Source of the DNA: JBFAPK01 sp040676675
GTDB taxonomy: Bacteria; Actinomycetota; Actinomycetes; Mycobacteriales; Micromonosporaceae
Assembly (NCBI RefSeq): GCF_040676675.1
Contig: NZ_JBFAPK010000024.1
Location: forward strand, 1-64,000
Length of the DNA: 64,000 nt
Reading direction: 5' to 3'
Positions 16,689 through 25,092 of the stretch are shown here, in pieces; the stretch's first letter is position 1; each line of letters begins with the position of its first letter. The notes below the pieces were generated by a model. That model was not told the DNA's origin. It worked only from the letters and a program-made list of their open reading frames with translations, and did no database searches. Position numbers and translations under genes: made by a program.

Positions 16689-17933
16689 ATGTCGGAGAGC
16701 TGCGCCAGCGAGGGGGCCGGGTCGTCGGTGGGGCGGCGGGTGGCGTACTGGCGGGTGCGGCGGGGCATGACCCAACAGATGCTCGGCGACCGGGTCGGCC
16801 GGTCGAAGAGCTGGGTGGAGAAGGTCGAGCGGGGTGTGCGGCGCCTCGACCGGGTCTCGGTGCTGCACGAGATCGCCCGGGTGCTGGAGATCCCGGTCGA
16901 GCAGCTGCTCGCCCCGGCCGCGCCGGACCAGGCCACCGACCAGGGGGAGGTGGAGGACATCCGGGCCGCGCTGGCCCGGTACACCTGGTCGGAAGATCCC
17001 GACGACGCGGACGCCGTGCCGGCCGACCTGGGCGAGTTGCGCGGCGCCGTCGACCACGCGTGGCTGAGCTTCCAGCACGGCGGCTACGACACACTCACCC
17101 GGAGCCTGCCGCAGCTGCTGCGCCGGGCGCAGCACGCCGACACACACCACCGGCACGACGACGACCACGCGGCGCGGGCCGCGCACCTGCTCGCCCAGTC
17201 GTATCAGATCGCCTCCTCGACGCTGCGCAAGACCGGGCAACCCGAGCTGGCCTGGTTCGCCGCCGACCGGGCCCGCGCGGTCGCGGTCCGCGCCGGCGAT
17301 CCGCTGCTCGCCGGTACCGCCGACAGCCGCGCCGGCAACGCCCTGCTCACCCTCGGCCGACCCCGCCCAGCCCTCGAAACGCAGCTCGTCGCCGTCAACC
17401 GGCTCGCCCCCGCCACCGCGCGCACCGCCACCGAGCAGCAGCTCTCCGTGTACGGATCGCTGCTGCTCCAGGCCGCGATGGCCGCCGCGCACCTCGCCGA
17501 TGATGCCGGCGTACGGGACCTGATCGGCGAGGCCGAACAGGTCGTGCGCGACCTGCACCCGGCCGCCAACCACTACTGGACCAGCTTCAACGCCACCAAC
17601 CTCAACCTGCACCGCATCGCCGCCGACGTGGAGTTGGGCGAGCACCGCCGGGCCGCCGACGCCCACGACCGGCTCGACGGCCACGCCTTCCGAGGGCTGA
17701 TGCCGGAGCGGCGCGCCCAACACCTGCTCGACGTCGCCCGCGCCTACTGCCAACTCGGGCGGGCACGCGAGGCGGTACCACTGCTGCTGGAGGCCGAACG
17801 GCTGGCCCCTGCCGAGATCCGCCACCGCCCCGCCGCGCACGCCGTACTACGCGACCTCGCCCGCCGGATACCGGGCCGCATCCCCGGACCCGTCGCCGAC
17901 CTGGCCCGCCGCAGCGGAATCCACCCCGGCTGA
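16689..17933 (+). CDS. XRE regulator with TPR-like C-terminal domain
   Basis: A 414-residue protein with an N-terminal helix-turn-helix (RVAYWRVRRGMTQQMLGDRVGRSKSWVEKVERGVRRLDR) and about 300 residues of alpha-helical, Ala/Leu/Arg-rich repeats of TPR type. Similar actinobacterial regulators bind a peptide or small ligand with the TPR part. ATG 16689 has GGGGGAAAG upstream; a 22-codon longer form would start inside the leader hairpin. The gene stands alone and is closed by a hairpin at 17954. Confidence 0.82.
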   Translation: MSESCASEGAGSSVGRRVAYWRVRRGMTQQMLGDRVGRSKSWVEKVERGVRRLDRVSVLHEIARVLEIPVEQLLAPAAPDQATDQGEVEDIRAALARYTWSEDPDDADAVPADLGELRGAVDHAWLSFQHGGYDTLTRSLPQLLRRAQHADTHHRHDDDHAARAAHLLAQSYQIASSTLRKTGQPELAWFAADRARAVAVRAGDPLLAGTADSRAGNALLTLGRPRPALETQLVAVNRLAPATARTATEQQLSVYGSLLLQAAMAAAHLADDAGVRDLIGEAEQVVRDLHPAANHYWTSFNATNLNLHRIAADVELGEHRRAADAHDRLDGHAFRGLMPERRAQHLLDVARAYCQLGRAREAVPLLLEAERLAPAEIRHRPAAHAVLRDLARRIPGRIPGPVADLARRSGIHPG

Positions 17934-17953
17934 CCGGGGTGGATCGCGTGGAC

Positions 17954-17995
17954 CTTGGCACGGAACGGCCCCTGTGGGGGCCCGTGCGTGCCAAG
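17954..17995. terminator. Hairpin between convergent genes
   Basis: Outer arms 17954-17962 and 17987-17995 (9 bp) enclose an inner stem 17967-17972 with 17977-17982. It lies 20 nt past the XRE-TPR stop and 29 nt from the stop of the convergent NmrA-like gene. Confidence 0.7.
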
Positions 17996-18023
17996 ATCTC
18001 GGGGTGCGAGCGGGGTCCGCGGG

Positions 18024-18914
18024 TCAGGCGAGGACGGCCGGCTTCAGCACCTCCTCGCACCACTGCCGGAAGCTGGTGGGGGTGTTGGCGCGGGGCGTAC
18101 CCGCCGGGACGTCGTAGGCGCCCCGGTCGACTGCGGCGGCCATGTTCACGAGTCCCTGGGCCCACGCGTCGGACATCCCGTTCCGCGTCAGCGTGGCCCG
18201 GTACGCCTCGCCGGGGACCTGCTGGAAGCGGACGGGCCGCGCCAGCACCTCCGACATGATCTGGGCGAGGTCGTGCTGGGACAGGTCCTCGGGCCCGAGC
18301 AGCGGGACGCTCTCCTGCCCGGTCCACGAGTCGTCCAGCAGCAGATCGGCCGCGACGGCGGCGATGTCCCGGGTGGCGCAGGTCGGGGTCTTGCGGTCGC
18401 CGGACATCGGCTGGAAGAAGGTCCCCTGGCTCTTGATCGTCGCGACCTGCCGGAGCATGTTCTCCATGAATCCGGGCGGGCAGAGCGAGCGGTAGTCCAC
18501 CCCGGTGCTCTCGACCAGGTCGTCCATCGCGAAGATCGCCGAGATCTGGCCGGCGTTGCGGGCCACGCCCCGGCCGAGGCTGGAGACGGCGACCACCCGC
18601 CGTACGCCCTGGTTGTTGATCGCCTTGCAGAGCGGCCGGGCGAAGGCCAGGACGTGCTCCTGGAGGCTCTCCGCCCGCGATGTCGGCGGTACCAGCCAGA
18701 AGACGGAGTCGGCGCCCGAGAGCGCCCGGTCGACGGTGTCGACGTCGTCGGTCGAGCCCCGTACGACCTCGACGCGCTCGCGTACGTGATCGGGGAGGCG
18801 GGCGGGGTCGCGCGCGACGACGCGGACCTGCTCTCCGCCCTCGCGAACCCCGTCGAGGACCCGGTCGAGGACCTGCTTGCCGATCTGGCCGGTGGGAGTG
18901 GTGATCACGATCAT
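18024..18914 (-). CDS. NmrA-like NAD(P)-binding oxidoreductase
   Basis: A 296-residue atypical SDR of the NmrA/QOR2 type. It opens MIVITTPTGQIGKQVLDRVL with the TxxTGxxG cofactor motif, and has DSVFWLVPP and YRSLCPPGFMENM segments typical of the family. Members reduce quinones or act as NADP(H) sensors. Start ATG 18914. The gene is divergent from a TetR gene, with two operator-like palindromes in the 139-bp gap, so it is probably the repressor's main target. Confidence 0.85.
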   Translation of the reverse strand: MIVITTPTGQIGKQVLDRVLDGVREGGEQVRVVARDPARLPDHVRERVEVVRGSTDDVDTVDRALSGADSVFWLVPPTSRAESLQEHVLAFARPLCKAINNQGVRRVVAVSSLGRGVARNAGQISAIFAMDDLVESTGVDYRSLCPPGFMENMLRQVATIKSQGTFFQPMSGDRKTPTCATRDIAAVAADLLLDDSWTGQESVPLLGPEDLSQHDLAQIMSEVLARPVRFQQVPGEAYRATLTRNGMSDAWAQGLVNMAAAVDRGAYDVPAGTPRANTPTSFRQWCEEVLKPAVLA

Positions 18915-18942
18915 GAGGACTCGTACCTCGCTTCGGAAACTT

Positions 18943-19004
18943 AACGGAAGCGGAATTACGCTTCCGTTTGGCGGGACACACGTTACCGGAACTAGGCTTC
19001 CGGT
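18943..19004. promoter_or_regulatory. Two TetR operator-like palindromes
   Basis: Site 1 is a 10-bp-arm palindrome (18943-18952 with 18959-18968), and site 2 is a 7-bp-arm palindrome (18985-18991 with 18998-19004). Both contain the shared core GGAAYTASGCTTCC (18952-18965 and 18988-19001), with starts 36 bp apart. They lie between the divergent NmrA-like and TetR genes, where the repressor should bind. Confidence 0.7.
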
Positions 19005-19033
19005 TGTCAACCGACTCCTGGGGCTGCCGAGCG

Positions 19034-19073
19034 ATGACCGAGACCGAGCGACCATGACCGAGACCGAGCGACC
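19034..19073 (+). repeat. 20-bp tandem duplication of the TetR start region
   Basis: ATGACCGAGACCGAGCGACC occurs at 19034-19053 and again at 19054-19073. Only the second ATG is in frame with the repressor. The first begins a 7-codon ORF whose TGA overlaps the second ATG. Confidence 0.85.
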
Positions 19074-19644
19074 TATGCGCGCCGACGCGCGCCGCAACCG
19101 CGAGCGGATCATGGCCGCCGCCGGCGAGTTGTTCGCCCGTCAGGGCCGCGACGCCCAGATGGAGGAGATCGCCGCCCGTGCTGGGCTGGGCATGGGCACC
19201 CTCTACCGCCACTTCCCGAACAAGGAGGCGCTGCTCACCGCCATGGTCGGCGAGCGGTTCCACGGCATGGCCGACCTCGCCCGCGCGGCCGAGGCGGTCG
19301 CCGACCCGGGTGAGGCGTTCGAGGTGCTGCTGCGCACCTACCTGGAGGCCGCCGACGGCGACGCCGCCTTCCAATTGGCGCTGATGGGCAAGGACGGCCT
19401 CGAATGGGAACGCGTCCAGCGACAGAAGGCCGAGTTCATGGAGGTCGCGGGCCGGATCGTCGAGCGCGCCGTCGCCTCGGGCCGGGTCCGCGCCGACCTC
19501 ACCCCCGCCGACTTCGTCGTCCTGGCCAACGGCGTGATCGCCACCATGTACTTCCAGCCGGGCGGGAACGCCGACTGGCGGCGCCACCTCCAGATCGTGC
19601 TCGACGGCATCCGCCTACCCCCGTCCGGTGATGCGGCCCGGTGA
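19054..19644 (+). CDS. TetR/AcrR-family repressor
   Basis: A 196-residue TetR regulator with the helix-turn-helix near residues 12-55 (RERIMAAAGELFARQGRDAQMEEIAARAGLGMGTLYRHFPNKEALL) and a C-terminal ligand domain of the SbtR type (VVLANGVIATMYFQPGG). The start is ATG 19054 (MTETERP) or 19075 (MRADAR); the duplication here makes the choice uncertain. It should repress itself and the divergent NmrA-like gene through the double palindrome. Confidence 0.88.
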   Translation: MTETERPMRADARRNRERIMAAAGELFARQGRDAQMEEIAARAGLGMGTLYRHFPNKEALLTAMVGERFHGMADLARAAEAVADPGEAFEVLLRTYLEAADGDAAFQLALMGKDGLEWERVQRQKAEFMEVAGRIVERAVASGRVRADLTPADFVVLANGVIATMYFQPGGNADWRRHLQIVLDGIRLPPSGDAAR

Positions 19645-19687
19645 CGCGATCCGGAAGCGAGCGGATTGTTTCTCCAGAAATGGGACG

Positions 19688-19727
19688 GTGGGCCGGCGCC
19701 GCCACCCGAGAGGCGACACCGGCCCAC
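19688..19727. terminator. Hairpin between convergent genes
   Basis: Arms 19688-19703 and 19712-19727 pair over 16 bp (two G-U) with an 8-nt loop, 43 nt past the TetR stop and 21 nt from the stop of the convergent gene at 19749. Confidence 0.75.
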
Positions 19728-19748
19728 CGTGGGCCGCGACCGAACCGG

Positions 19749-20828
19749 TCAGCGGGCCCCGTCGGGAAGCTGGTCCACCGCCTCGCGGACCAGGATCGCC
19801 GAGGTGAAGGTGACCGTCCCCGGCGTGATCAGCCCGGCGTCACCACCGTTCGCGCGGACCTGGACGTTGCGCTCGCCGAGGTAGGTGAAGGTCTTCGCGT
19901 CGAAAATCCACTCCGTCCGCCGGCCGCTCGTCTCGTCGAGCCGGGCGACCGCCACCCCGGTACGGCCCGCCGCGTCCTCCGCCCGGGGCACCTCGACGAC
20001 GCCGGGGATCTTGGCTGCCGCCCGGTACAGAGCCGCGGCCAGCGGCGCGGGCAGCAGGGACTCCTTGAGCAGGTCCCCGATCGTGGTGAAGGCCTCCTGG
20101 TCCGGGCTGTTGCCGTGCCCCTTGGTCTCCGTGTAGATCTTCTTCAGCAGCGCGTCCGGGTCGGTGGGGAGCGTCTTGAGGTAGTCGTAGGACGGGAAGT
20201 TCAGGAAGCTCTGCTGCACCTCGCCCTTCTCGTTGATGGCGTCGATGGACTCGCCCTTCGGCGGCGTGACGGCCGGGTCGATCAGCCATCCCTTCGTACC
20301 GTCGGTCGACCGCCAGATGCGGCGGGTGTGGATGCCGTCGCTCACCAGGGTCGTCTTGTCGTCCACCGTCTTCTCGTACGTGGTGCCGACCTTGCTCTCG
20401 ATGTAGATGTACTGGCCGGCGCGCACCTGCTCGGCCGACGCCGGGCCTTCGACGGCGGCCAGCGAGATGCGCTCCAGCAACTGCGGGACGCCCTTGCCGT
20501 CCCCCTCCACCAGGGTGGTGGTCAGCGCCGGTCCGGTCGTGCCCTGGGTGCCCCCGTCGGGGCTCAGCACGGCCACCGCCGCACCGGCGACGAGCGCCAG
20601 GGAACAGGCCACGGCCGGCAGCACGAAGGCCGGACGCAGGAAGGAACGCCGACGCGGGGCGGCCGGCTGGGCGGCGGGGGTGGCGGCGGTTTCCGCTTCG
20701 ATGAAGGCCATGAGCTGCTTCCTGTGAAAAAGGTGGCGGCCCTCGGGCAACTCGACCTCATCCCTGGAGAACAGGCGCTCTGCCGGATCCCCGTCACGAG
20801 GCTCAAGCCGGGAGTGGTGAACGTTCAT
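19749..20828 (-). CDS. CU044_5270-type membrane-anchored protein
   Basis: A 359-residue protein with a cytosolic N-terminal tail (about 60 residues), one transmembrane helix (about 67-90, FVLPAVACSLALVAGAAVAVL) and a large external domain containing GQYIYIESKVGTTYEKT and YLGERNVQV motifs. This is the layout of the CU044_5270 family, always found behind a sigma-70 gene. Its ATG overlaps the sigma stop by 4 nt (ATGA). By position it probably modulates the sigma factor, in the manner of an anti-sigma factor, though no zinc-binding anti-sigma motif is visible. Confidence 0.8.
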   Translation of the reverse strand: MNVHHSRLEPRDGDPAERLFSRDEVELPEGRHLFHRKQLMAFIEAETAATPAAQPAAPRRRSFLRPAFVLPAVACSLALVAGAAVAVLSPDGGTQGTTGPALTTTLVEGDGKGVPQLLERISLAAVEGPASAEQVRAGQYIYIESKVGTTYEKTVDDKTTLVSDGIHTRRIWRSTDGTKGWLIDPAVTPPKGESIDAINEKGEVQQSFLNFPSYDYLKTLPTDPDALLKKIYTETKGHGNSPDQEAFTTIGDLLKESLLPAPLAAALYRAAAKIPGVVEVPRAEDAAGRTGVAVARLDETSGRRTEWIFDAKTFTYLGERNVQVRANGGDAGLITPGTVTFTSAILVREAVDQLPDGAR

Positions 20829-21457
20829 CAGATTCCTTCCCGTCCGGGCCGGACCGCGAAGTTGCGGTCACCTCTTACCTGCCTGCCGGACCCCCGCGGT
20901 TCCACGAAATCCGCGGCGAGTTCCGCGTCGGCCAGCTTGCGCAGCCGCGCCCGCGCCCGCGACAGCCGGGACCGTACGGTCCCCACCGGCACACCCAGCA
21001 CCTTCGCGGCGGTCTCGTAGTCCATCTCCTGCCAGAAGCACAGGCTCAGGACCTCGCGCTCGGTCCGCCGCAGGTGCGCGAGCGCCGACACCGTCGCCAG
21101 CAGCCGGCGCCGGTCGTCGACCCGTCCCGCGACCGCGTCGGCGTGGTCCGGTTCGGCCGGCTCCTGCGCGCGGATGGCCGCCCGGTACCGGCGGTTGCTA
21201 CGCACGTGCGACCGCGCGATGTTCGTGGCGATCGCGAGCAGCCAGGGCCGCAACGAGCCACCGTCGGAGTCGATCCGCTCGCGCAGCCGCCACGCCTCCA
21301 TGAACGTCGACGCCATCACGTCCTCCGCCACGGACCAGTCGGCGGTCAGCCGGAAGGCATGGTTGTAGACGGCGCGCGAGTACTCGTCGAAGAGCTCCGC
21401 GAACGCCCGCGGATCTCCGTCCCGTATTCGCGCACGCATGGTTGTCGTCACTCTCAC
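20828..21457 (-). CDS. ECF-type sigma factor
   Basis: A 209-residue sigma factor with region 2 (FAELFDEYSRAVYNHAFRLTADWSVAEDVMASTFMEAWR) and region 4 (LRRTEREVLSLCFWQEMDYETAAKVLGVPVGTVRSRLSRARARLR), of the SigE-like type paired with CU044_5270 proteins. Two starts are possible: GTG 21457 (used here) and ATG 21439. It forms a two-gene unit with the next gene through an ATGA overlap and is divergent from the cobalamin riboswitch. Confidence 0.88.
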   Translation of the reverse strand: MRVTTTMRARIRDGDPRAFAELFDEYSRAVYNHAFRLTADWSVAEDVMASTFMEAWRLRERIDSDGGSLRPWLLAIATNIARSHVRSNRRYRAAIRAQEPAEPDHADAVAGRVDDRRRLLATVSALAHLRRTEREVLSLCFWQEMDYETAAKVLGVPVGTVRSRLSRARARLRKLADAELAADFVEPRGSGRQVRGDRNFAVRPGREGI

Positions 21458-21618
21458 TAGCTGTCCCCGACTCGGCCCGGGTTCCCGTGATCTGTGCCAT
21501 TTCCCGGCCGTACGTCCGAAGCGGGCCGGGCGGGCGGCGGTATCGCCGCCGGTGACGGGCGTCGCCCCGGCTACGCAAGGTCAACTGGGCTGAGCCGGCG
21601 GTAGGCTACCCTGCTGGC

Positions 21619-21896
21619 GCGTGTTCCGCCGGTCCGGCCCGAGGGCCCGGCCAGGTGGAGGACGCGTTAGCAGACCGCCCCGCAGCGAAACCGGTGCGAA
21701 ACCGGTGCTGTCCCGCAACTGTGATGCCCCACCCGCCGCCCCGGCGGGAGCCGAAGCCTCGACCGAGGCCGGCGGGGACGAGCCAGGTCGCCTGCGGTGC
21801 GGCGCGAACCGCGCTCTCGAGGAAGGGCGCCTCGCGGACGGGGACCGGCGGACGGAACAGCCCCCTGTCGGCGAAGCACCAGCCTCGACCGACAGG
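21619..21896 (+). ncRNA. Cobalamin (B12) riboswitch with SD-sequestering hairpin
   Basis: The adenosylcobalamin aptamer core is recognisable: CGGTGCGAAACCGGTGCTGT followed by CCCGCAACTGTGA (21692-21724) and the B12 box AGCCAGGTCGCCTGC at 21781-21795. Downstream, CCTGTCGG (21864-21871) can pair with CCGACAGG (21889-21896), which covers the first bases of the AGGAGGA ribosome site of the next gene. This predicts translational repression when B12 is bound. TAGGCT at 21602-21607 is a candidate -10 for the leader. Aptamer edges are approximate. Confidence 0.88.
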
Positions 21897-21903
21897 AGGA
21901 TCC

Positions 21904-22887
21904 ATGCTCAGACGTGTCCCGGCGGCGGCCCCGTCCCGGTTGGCCGGCACCACCCGGCCGAGCCGCGCCACGAAGGCCCTGACCGCCACCCTCGCCGCCG
22001 CGGCGCTGGCCCTGGCCGGCTGCGGCGACCCGGCGGCCGACAAGCCCGCCGGCTCGGCCAGCGGCGGCGCGGCCTTCCCCGTCACCGTCGGCCAGCTCAC
22101 CCTGGCGGCCCGCCCCGAGAAGATCGTGGCGCTCTCGCCCACCGCGACCGAGATGCTCTTCGCCGTTGGCGCGGGCAAGCAGGTCACGGCCGCCGACGAC
22201 AACTCGAACTACCCGCCCGAGGCGCCGAAGAGCGAACTGTCGGCGTTCCAGCCGAACGCCGAGGCGATCGCGGCGAAGAACCCCGACCTCGTGGTCCTCT
22301 CCAACGACACCAACAAGATCGTCGACCAGCTCACCGCCCTCAAGATCCCGGTGTACCTGTCGCCGGCCGCCAAGACGCTCGACGACACGTACCGGCAGCT
22401 CGGCGATCTCGGGAAGCTGACCGGGCACGCCGACGAGGCGACCGCCCTCGTGCAGCGGATGCGGGACGACATCGACAAGCTGGTCAAGACGGTGCCGGCG
22501 CGGGCCAAGCCGCTCAGCTACTACTACGAGCTGGACCCGACCTACTACAGCGTGACCAGCAAGACCTTCGTCGGGTCGCTCTTCGGGCTCGTCAACATGG
22601 TCAACGTCGCGGACCCGGCCGACGCGGACGGCGCCAAGGGCGGCTATCCCCAGCTCTCGGCCGAGTCGCTGGTCAAGGCCAACCCGGACTTCGTCTTCCT
22701 GGCCGACACCAAGTGCTGCAAGCAGTCGCTGGAGACGGTACGGGCGCGCAGCGGCTGGGCGGACGTCACGGCGGTGCGTACCGGTCAGGTCGTGGCGCTC
22801 GACGACGACATCGCGTCGCGGTGGGGACCGCGCGTGGTCGACCTGATCCGCGCCATCGTCGACGCGGTCGCCAAGGCGCCCGCGTGA
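21904..22887 (+). CDS. btuF: ABC transporter substrate-binding lipoprotein (cobalamin, BtuF-like)
   Basis: A 327-residue class III periplasmic-binding-type lipoprotein. The signal peptide ends in the lipobox LALAGC with Cys40. The mature part is the helical-backbone FecB/BtuF fold (ARPEKIVALSPTATEMLFAVG at the start of lobe 1). The start ATG 21904 has AGGAGGA 3 nt upstream. The B12 riboswitch in front argues for cobalamin or a cobinamide-type corrinoid as the ligand. TKCCKQS is an unusual double Cys in lobe 2. First gene of a btuFCD operon joined by GTGA overlaps. Confidence 0.88.
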   Translation: MLRRVPAAAPSRLAGTTRPSRATKALTATLAAAALALAGCGDPAADKPAGSASGGAAFPVTVGQLTLAARPEKIVALSPTATEMLFAVGAGKQVTAADDNSNYPPEAPKSELSAFQPNAEAIAAKNPDLVVLSNDTNKIVDQLTALKIPVYLSPAAKTLDDTYRQLGDLGKLTGHADEATALVQRMRDDIDKLVKTVPARAKPLSYYYELDPTYYSVTSKTFVGSLFGLVNMVNVADPADADGAKGGYPQLSAESLVKANPDFVFLADTKCCKQSLETVRARSGWADVTAVRTGQVVALDDDIASRWGPRVVDLIRAIVDAVAKAPA

Positions 22888-24002
22888 CGAACCTGCTGCG
22901 GAGGGCCCCGGGAACAGCAGCGGGGTCCTCCGGCGGCACCACCCGCCCGGCCCGGCTGCGGCCGTGGTGGGTGGCCGCGGGGATCGTGGCGGTGCTCCTC
23001 TCGGTGATCGTCGGGCTCGCCGTCGGGCCGGTCGGCCTCCCGCCGCTCGGTGTCGCCGGTGAGCTGCTCAACCTCGTACCCGGGGTGCACGTGCGTACCG
23101 GGCTGACCGGGCGCGAGGCCGCCATCGTCACCGAGCTGCGGCTGCCCCGGGTCGTGCTCGGGCTGCTCGTGGGCGGCATGCTCGCCCTCGCCGGCGGCTG
23201 CTACCAGGGCGTGTTCCGCAATCCGCTGGCCGACCCGCACCTGCTCGGGGTGGCCGCCGGCGCCGGGCTCGCGGTCACCGCCGTCATCGCGCTGCGGGCG
23301 GCCGGCGGCGGGGACCCGTCCGGCGACGCCACGGTGGGGCTGCCGGTGACCGTGCCGCTCGCGGCCTTCGTCGGCGCGGTCGGCGCGGTGCTCATGACGT
23401 ACCTGCTGGGGGCCGCCGGCGGCCGCGACCGCGGCCCGGCGACCCTGATCCTGGCCGGCGTGGCGGTCTCCGCCTTCCTCTCCGCCGGCCAGACCTACCT
23501 GCTGCAACGCAACGCCGACAGCATCCGCGAGGTCTACTCCTGGCTGCTCGGCCGGCTCGCCACCGCCGGCTGGCACGACGTCATGCTGATGCTGCCGTAC
23601 ACCGCGCTCACCGCCGCCGTGGTGCTGCTCCAGCGGCGGAAACTGGACGTCCTCTCGGTCGGCGACGACGAGGCGGCCAGCCTGGGGCTGCACCCGCAGC
23701 GCTCCCGGTACCTGCTGCTCGCCGCCGCCTCGCTCGGTACCGCCGCCGCCGTCTCGGTCTCCGGCCTGATCGGTTTCGTCGGGATCATCGTGCCGCACAC
23801 CGTACGGCTGCTCGCCGGCTCCAGCTACCGGGTGATCCTGCCGCTGTCGATGCTCTTCGGCGGCGCCTTCCTGGTGCTCACCGACGCGGTCGCCCGTACC
23901 GCCGCCGCCCCCGCCGAGATCCCGATCGGCGTGGTCACCGCGCTGCTCGGCGCGCCCTTCTTCGTGCTGGTGCTGCGTACCAGCGGTCGGGTCGCCTCGT
24001 GA
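22884..24002 (+). CDS. btuC: FecCD-family ABC permease (BtuC-like)
   Basis: A 372-residue integral membrane permease with about ten transmembrane helices. Family motifs are present: RLPRVVLGLLVGGMLALAGG with the following QGVFRNPLADPHLLGVAAGAG, and near the end SGLIGFVGIIVPHTVRLLAG, the ATPase-coupling segment. It starts at GTG 22884, overlapping the btuF stop (GTGA), and ends in a GTGA overlap with the ATPase gene. It carries the corrinoid across the membrane. Confidence 0.9.
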   Translation: MTNLLRRAPGTAAGSSGGTTRPARLRPWWVAAGIVAVLLSVIVGLAVGPVGLPPLGVAGELLNLVPGVHVRTGLTGREAAIVTELRLPRVVLGLLVGGMLALAGGCYQGVFRNPLADPHLLGVAAGAGLAVTAVIALRAAGGGDPSGDATVGLPVTVPLAAFVGAVGAVLMTYLLGAAGGRDRGPATLILAGVAVSAFLSAGQTYLLQRNADSIREVYSWLLGRLATAGWHDVMLMLPYTALTAAVVLLQRRKLDVLSVGDDEAASLGLHPQRSRYLLLAAASLGTAAAVSVSGLIGFVGIIVPHTVRLLAGSSYRVILPLSMLFGGAFLVLTDAVARTAAAPAEIPIGVVTALLGAPFFVLVLRTSGRVAS

Positions 24003-24826
24003 CCGCCCCGGCGGCGCCCGCCGTCGAGCTGGTGGACCTGCGGGTGTCGCTCGGCGGGGCGCGGATCCTGGCCGGGATCGACCTGGCGGTCGCCGCCGGC
24101 GAGTGGGTCACCGTGATCGGACCGAACGGCGCCGGCAAGTCCACCCTGTTGCGCGCCGTCGGCGGCCTGCTGCCCGCGACCGGCACGGTCAACCTCTTCG
24201 GTACGCCGAGCGCGGCGCTCTCCCGCCGCGAGCGGGCCCGCGTGGTGGCGACCGTGGCCCAGTCCCCGGTGGTGCCGCCCGGGATGGCGGTCTTCGACTA
24301 CGTGCTGCTCGGCCGGACCCCGTACCTGCGACCGCTGGGCCGGGAGTCGGCCGCGGACCTGGCGGTCGTGGCCGGCGTGCTGGACCGGCTCGACCTGGCG
24401 CGGTTCGGCTCCCGCCCGCTGGAGACCCTCTCCGGCGGCGAGCGGCAGCGGGTCTTCCTCGCCCGGGCGCTGGCCCAGGGCGCGACCCTGCTGATGCTCG
24501 ACGAGCCGACCAGCGCGCTCGACATCGGCCACCAGCAGGAGGTCCTGGAGGTGGTGGACCAGCTGCGGCGGGACTCGGGGCTGACCGTGCTGGCGACCAT
24601 GCACGACCTCTCGATCGCCGGCGAGTACGCCGACCGGCTGGTGCTGCTCGACGCGGGACGGGTGGCCGCCGCCGGTACGCCCCGCGAGGTGCTGACCGAG
24701 GAGCTGCTGGCGACCCACTACCGGGCCCGGGTACGGGTGGTCGACGGCGAGCACGGGCCGATCGTGGTTCCGGTACGGGCCGCCCGCGACGCCGCCCGCC
24801 AGCCGAAGCCCGGCGCCGTCCGCTAG
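23999..24826 (+). CDS. btuD: ABC transporter ATP-binding protein (BtuD-like)
   Basis: A 275-residue ATPase with Walker A GPNGAGKST at residues 41-49, Q-loop AQSPVVPPG, signature LSGGERQR, Walker B LLMLDEP and switch His in TMHDLS. The closest type is the FecE/BtuD group that drives FecCD permeases. GTG start overlaps the permease stop. A 35-residue Arg/Ala-rich tail is extra. No cobalamin biosynthesis gene follows. Confidence 0.9.
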   Translation: MTAPAAPAVELVDLRVSLGGARILAGIDLAVAAGEWVTVIGPNGAGKSTLLRAVGGLLPATGTVNLFGTPSAALSRRERARVVATVAQSPVVPPGMAVFDYVLLGRTPYLRPLGRESAADLAVVAGVLDRLDLARFGSRPLETLSGGERQRVFLARALAQGATLLMLDEPTSALDIGHQQEVLEVVDQLRRDSGLTVLATMHDLSIAGEYADRLVLLDAGRVAAAGTPREVLTEELLATHYRARVRVVDGEHGPIVVPVRAARDAARQPKPGAVR

Positions 24827-25092
24827 CCGAGGTCCGCCGAACGCTGCCCACCGACTGCCGCACGGCGCCCGCCGGACCGGTCCAAAGTCGCGATCTTGCT
24901 GGTCCCGCCGGGTACGGGTGGCAATATCATCATCCGACCGGCCAATTGTTTCTGTGACCGTTCGGCGGACGCCGGAAAACCGCAAGATCTCCGGCCGATC
25001 TGCGCCTTCTTATCGTCTGTCCCATCTGCTAGCCTCAGCGCCGGGCAGCCGGCAGCCGGCGCCGAGTCTGGCGACGAGCGGGAGGGACCTCT

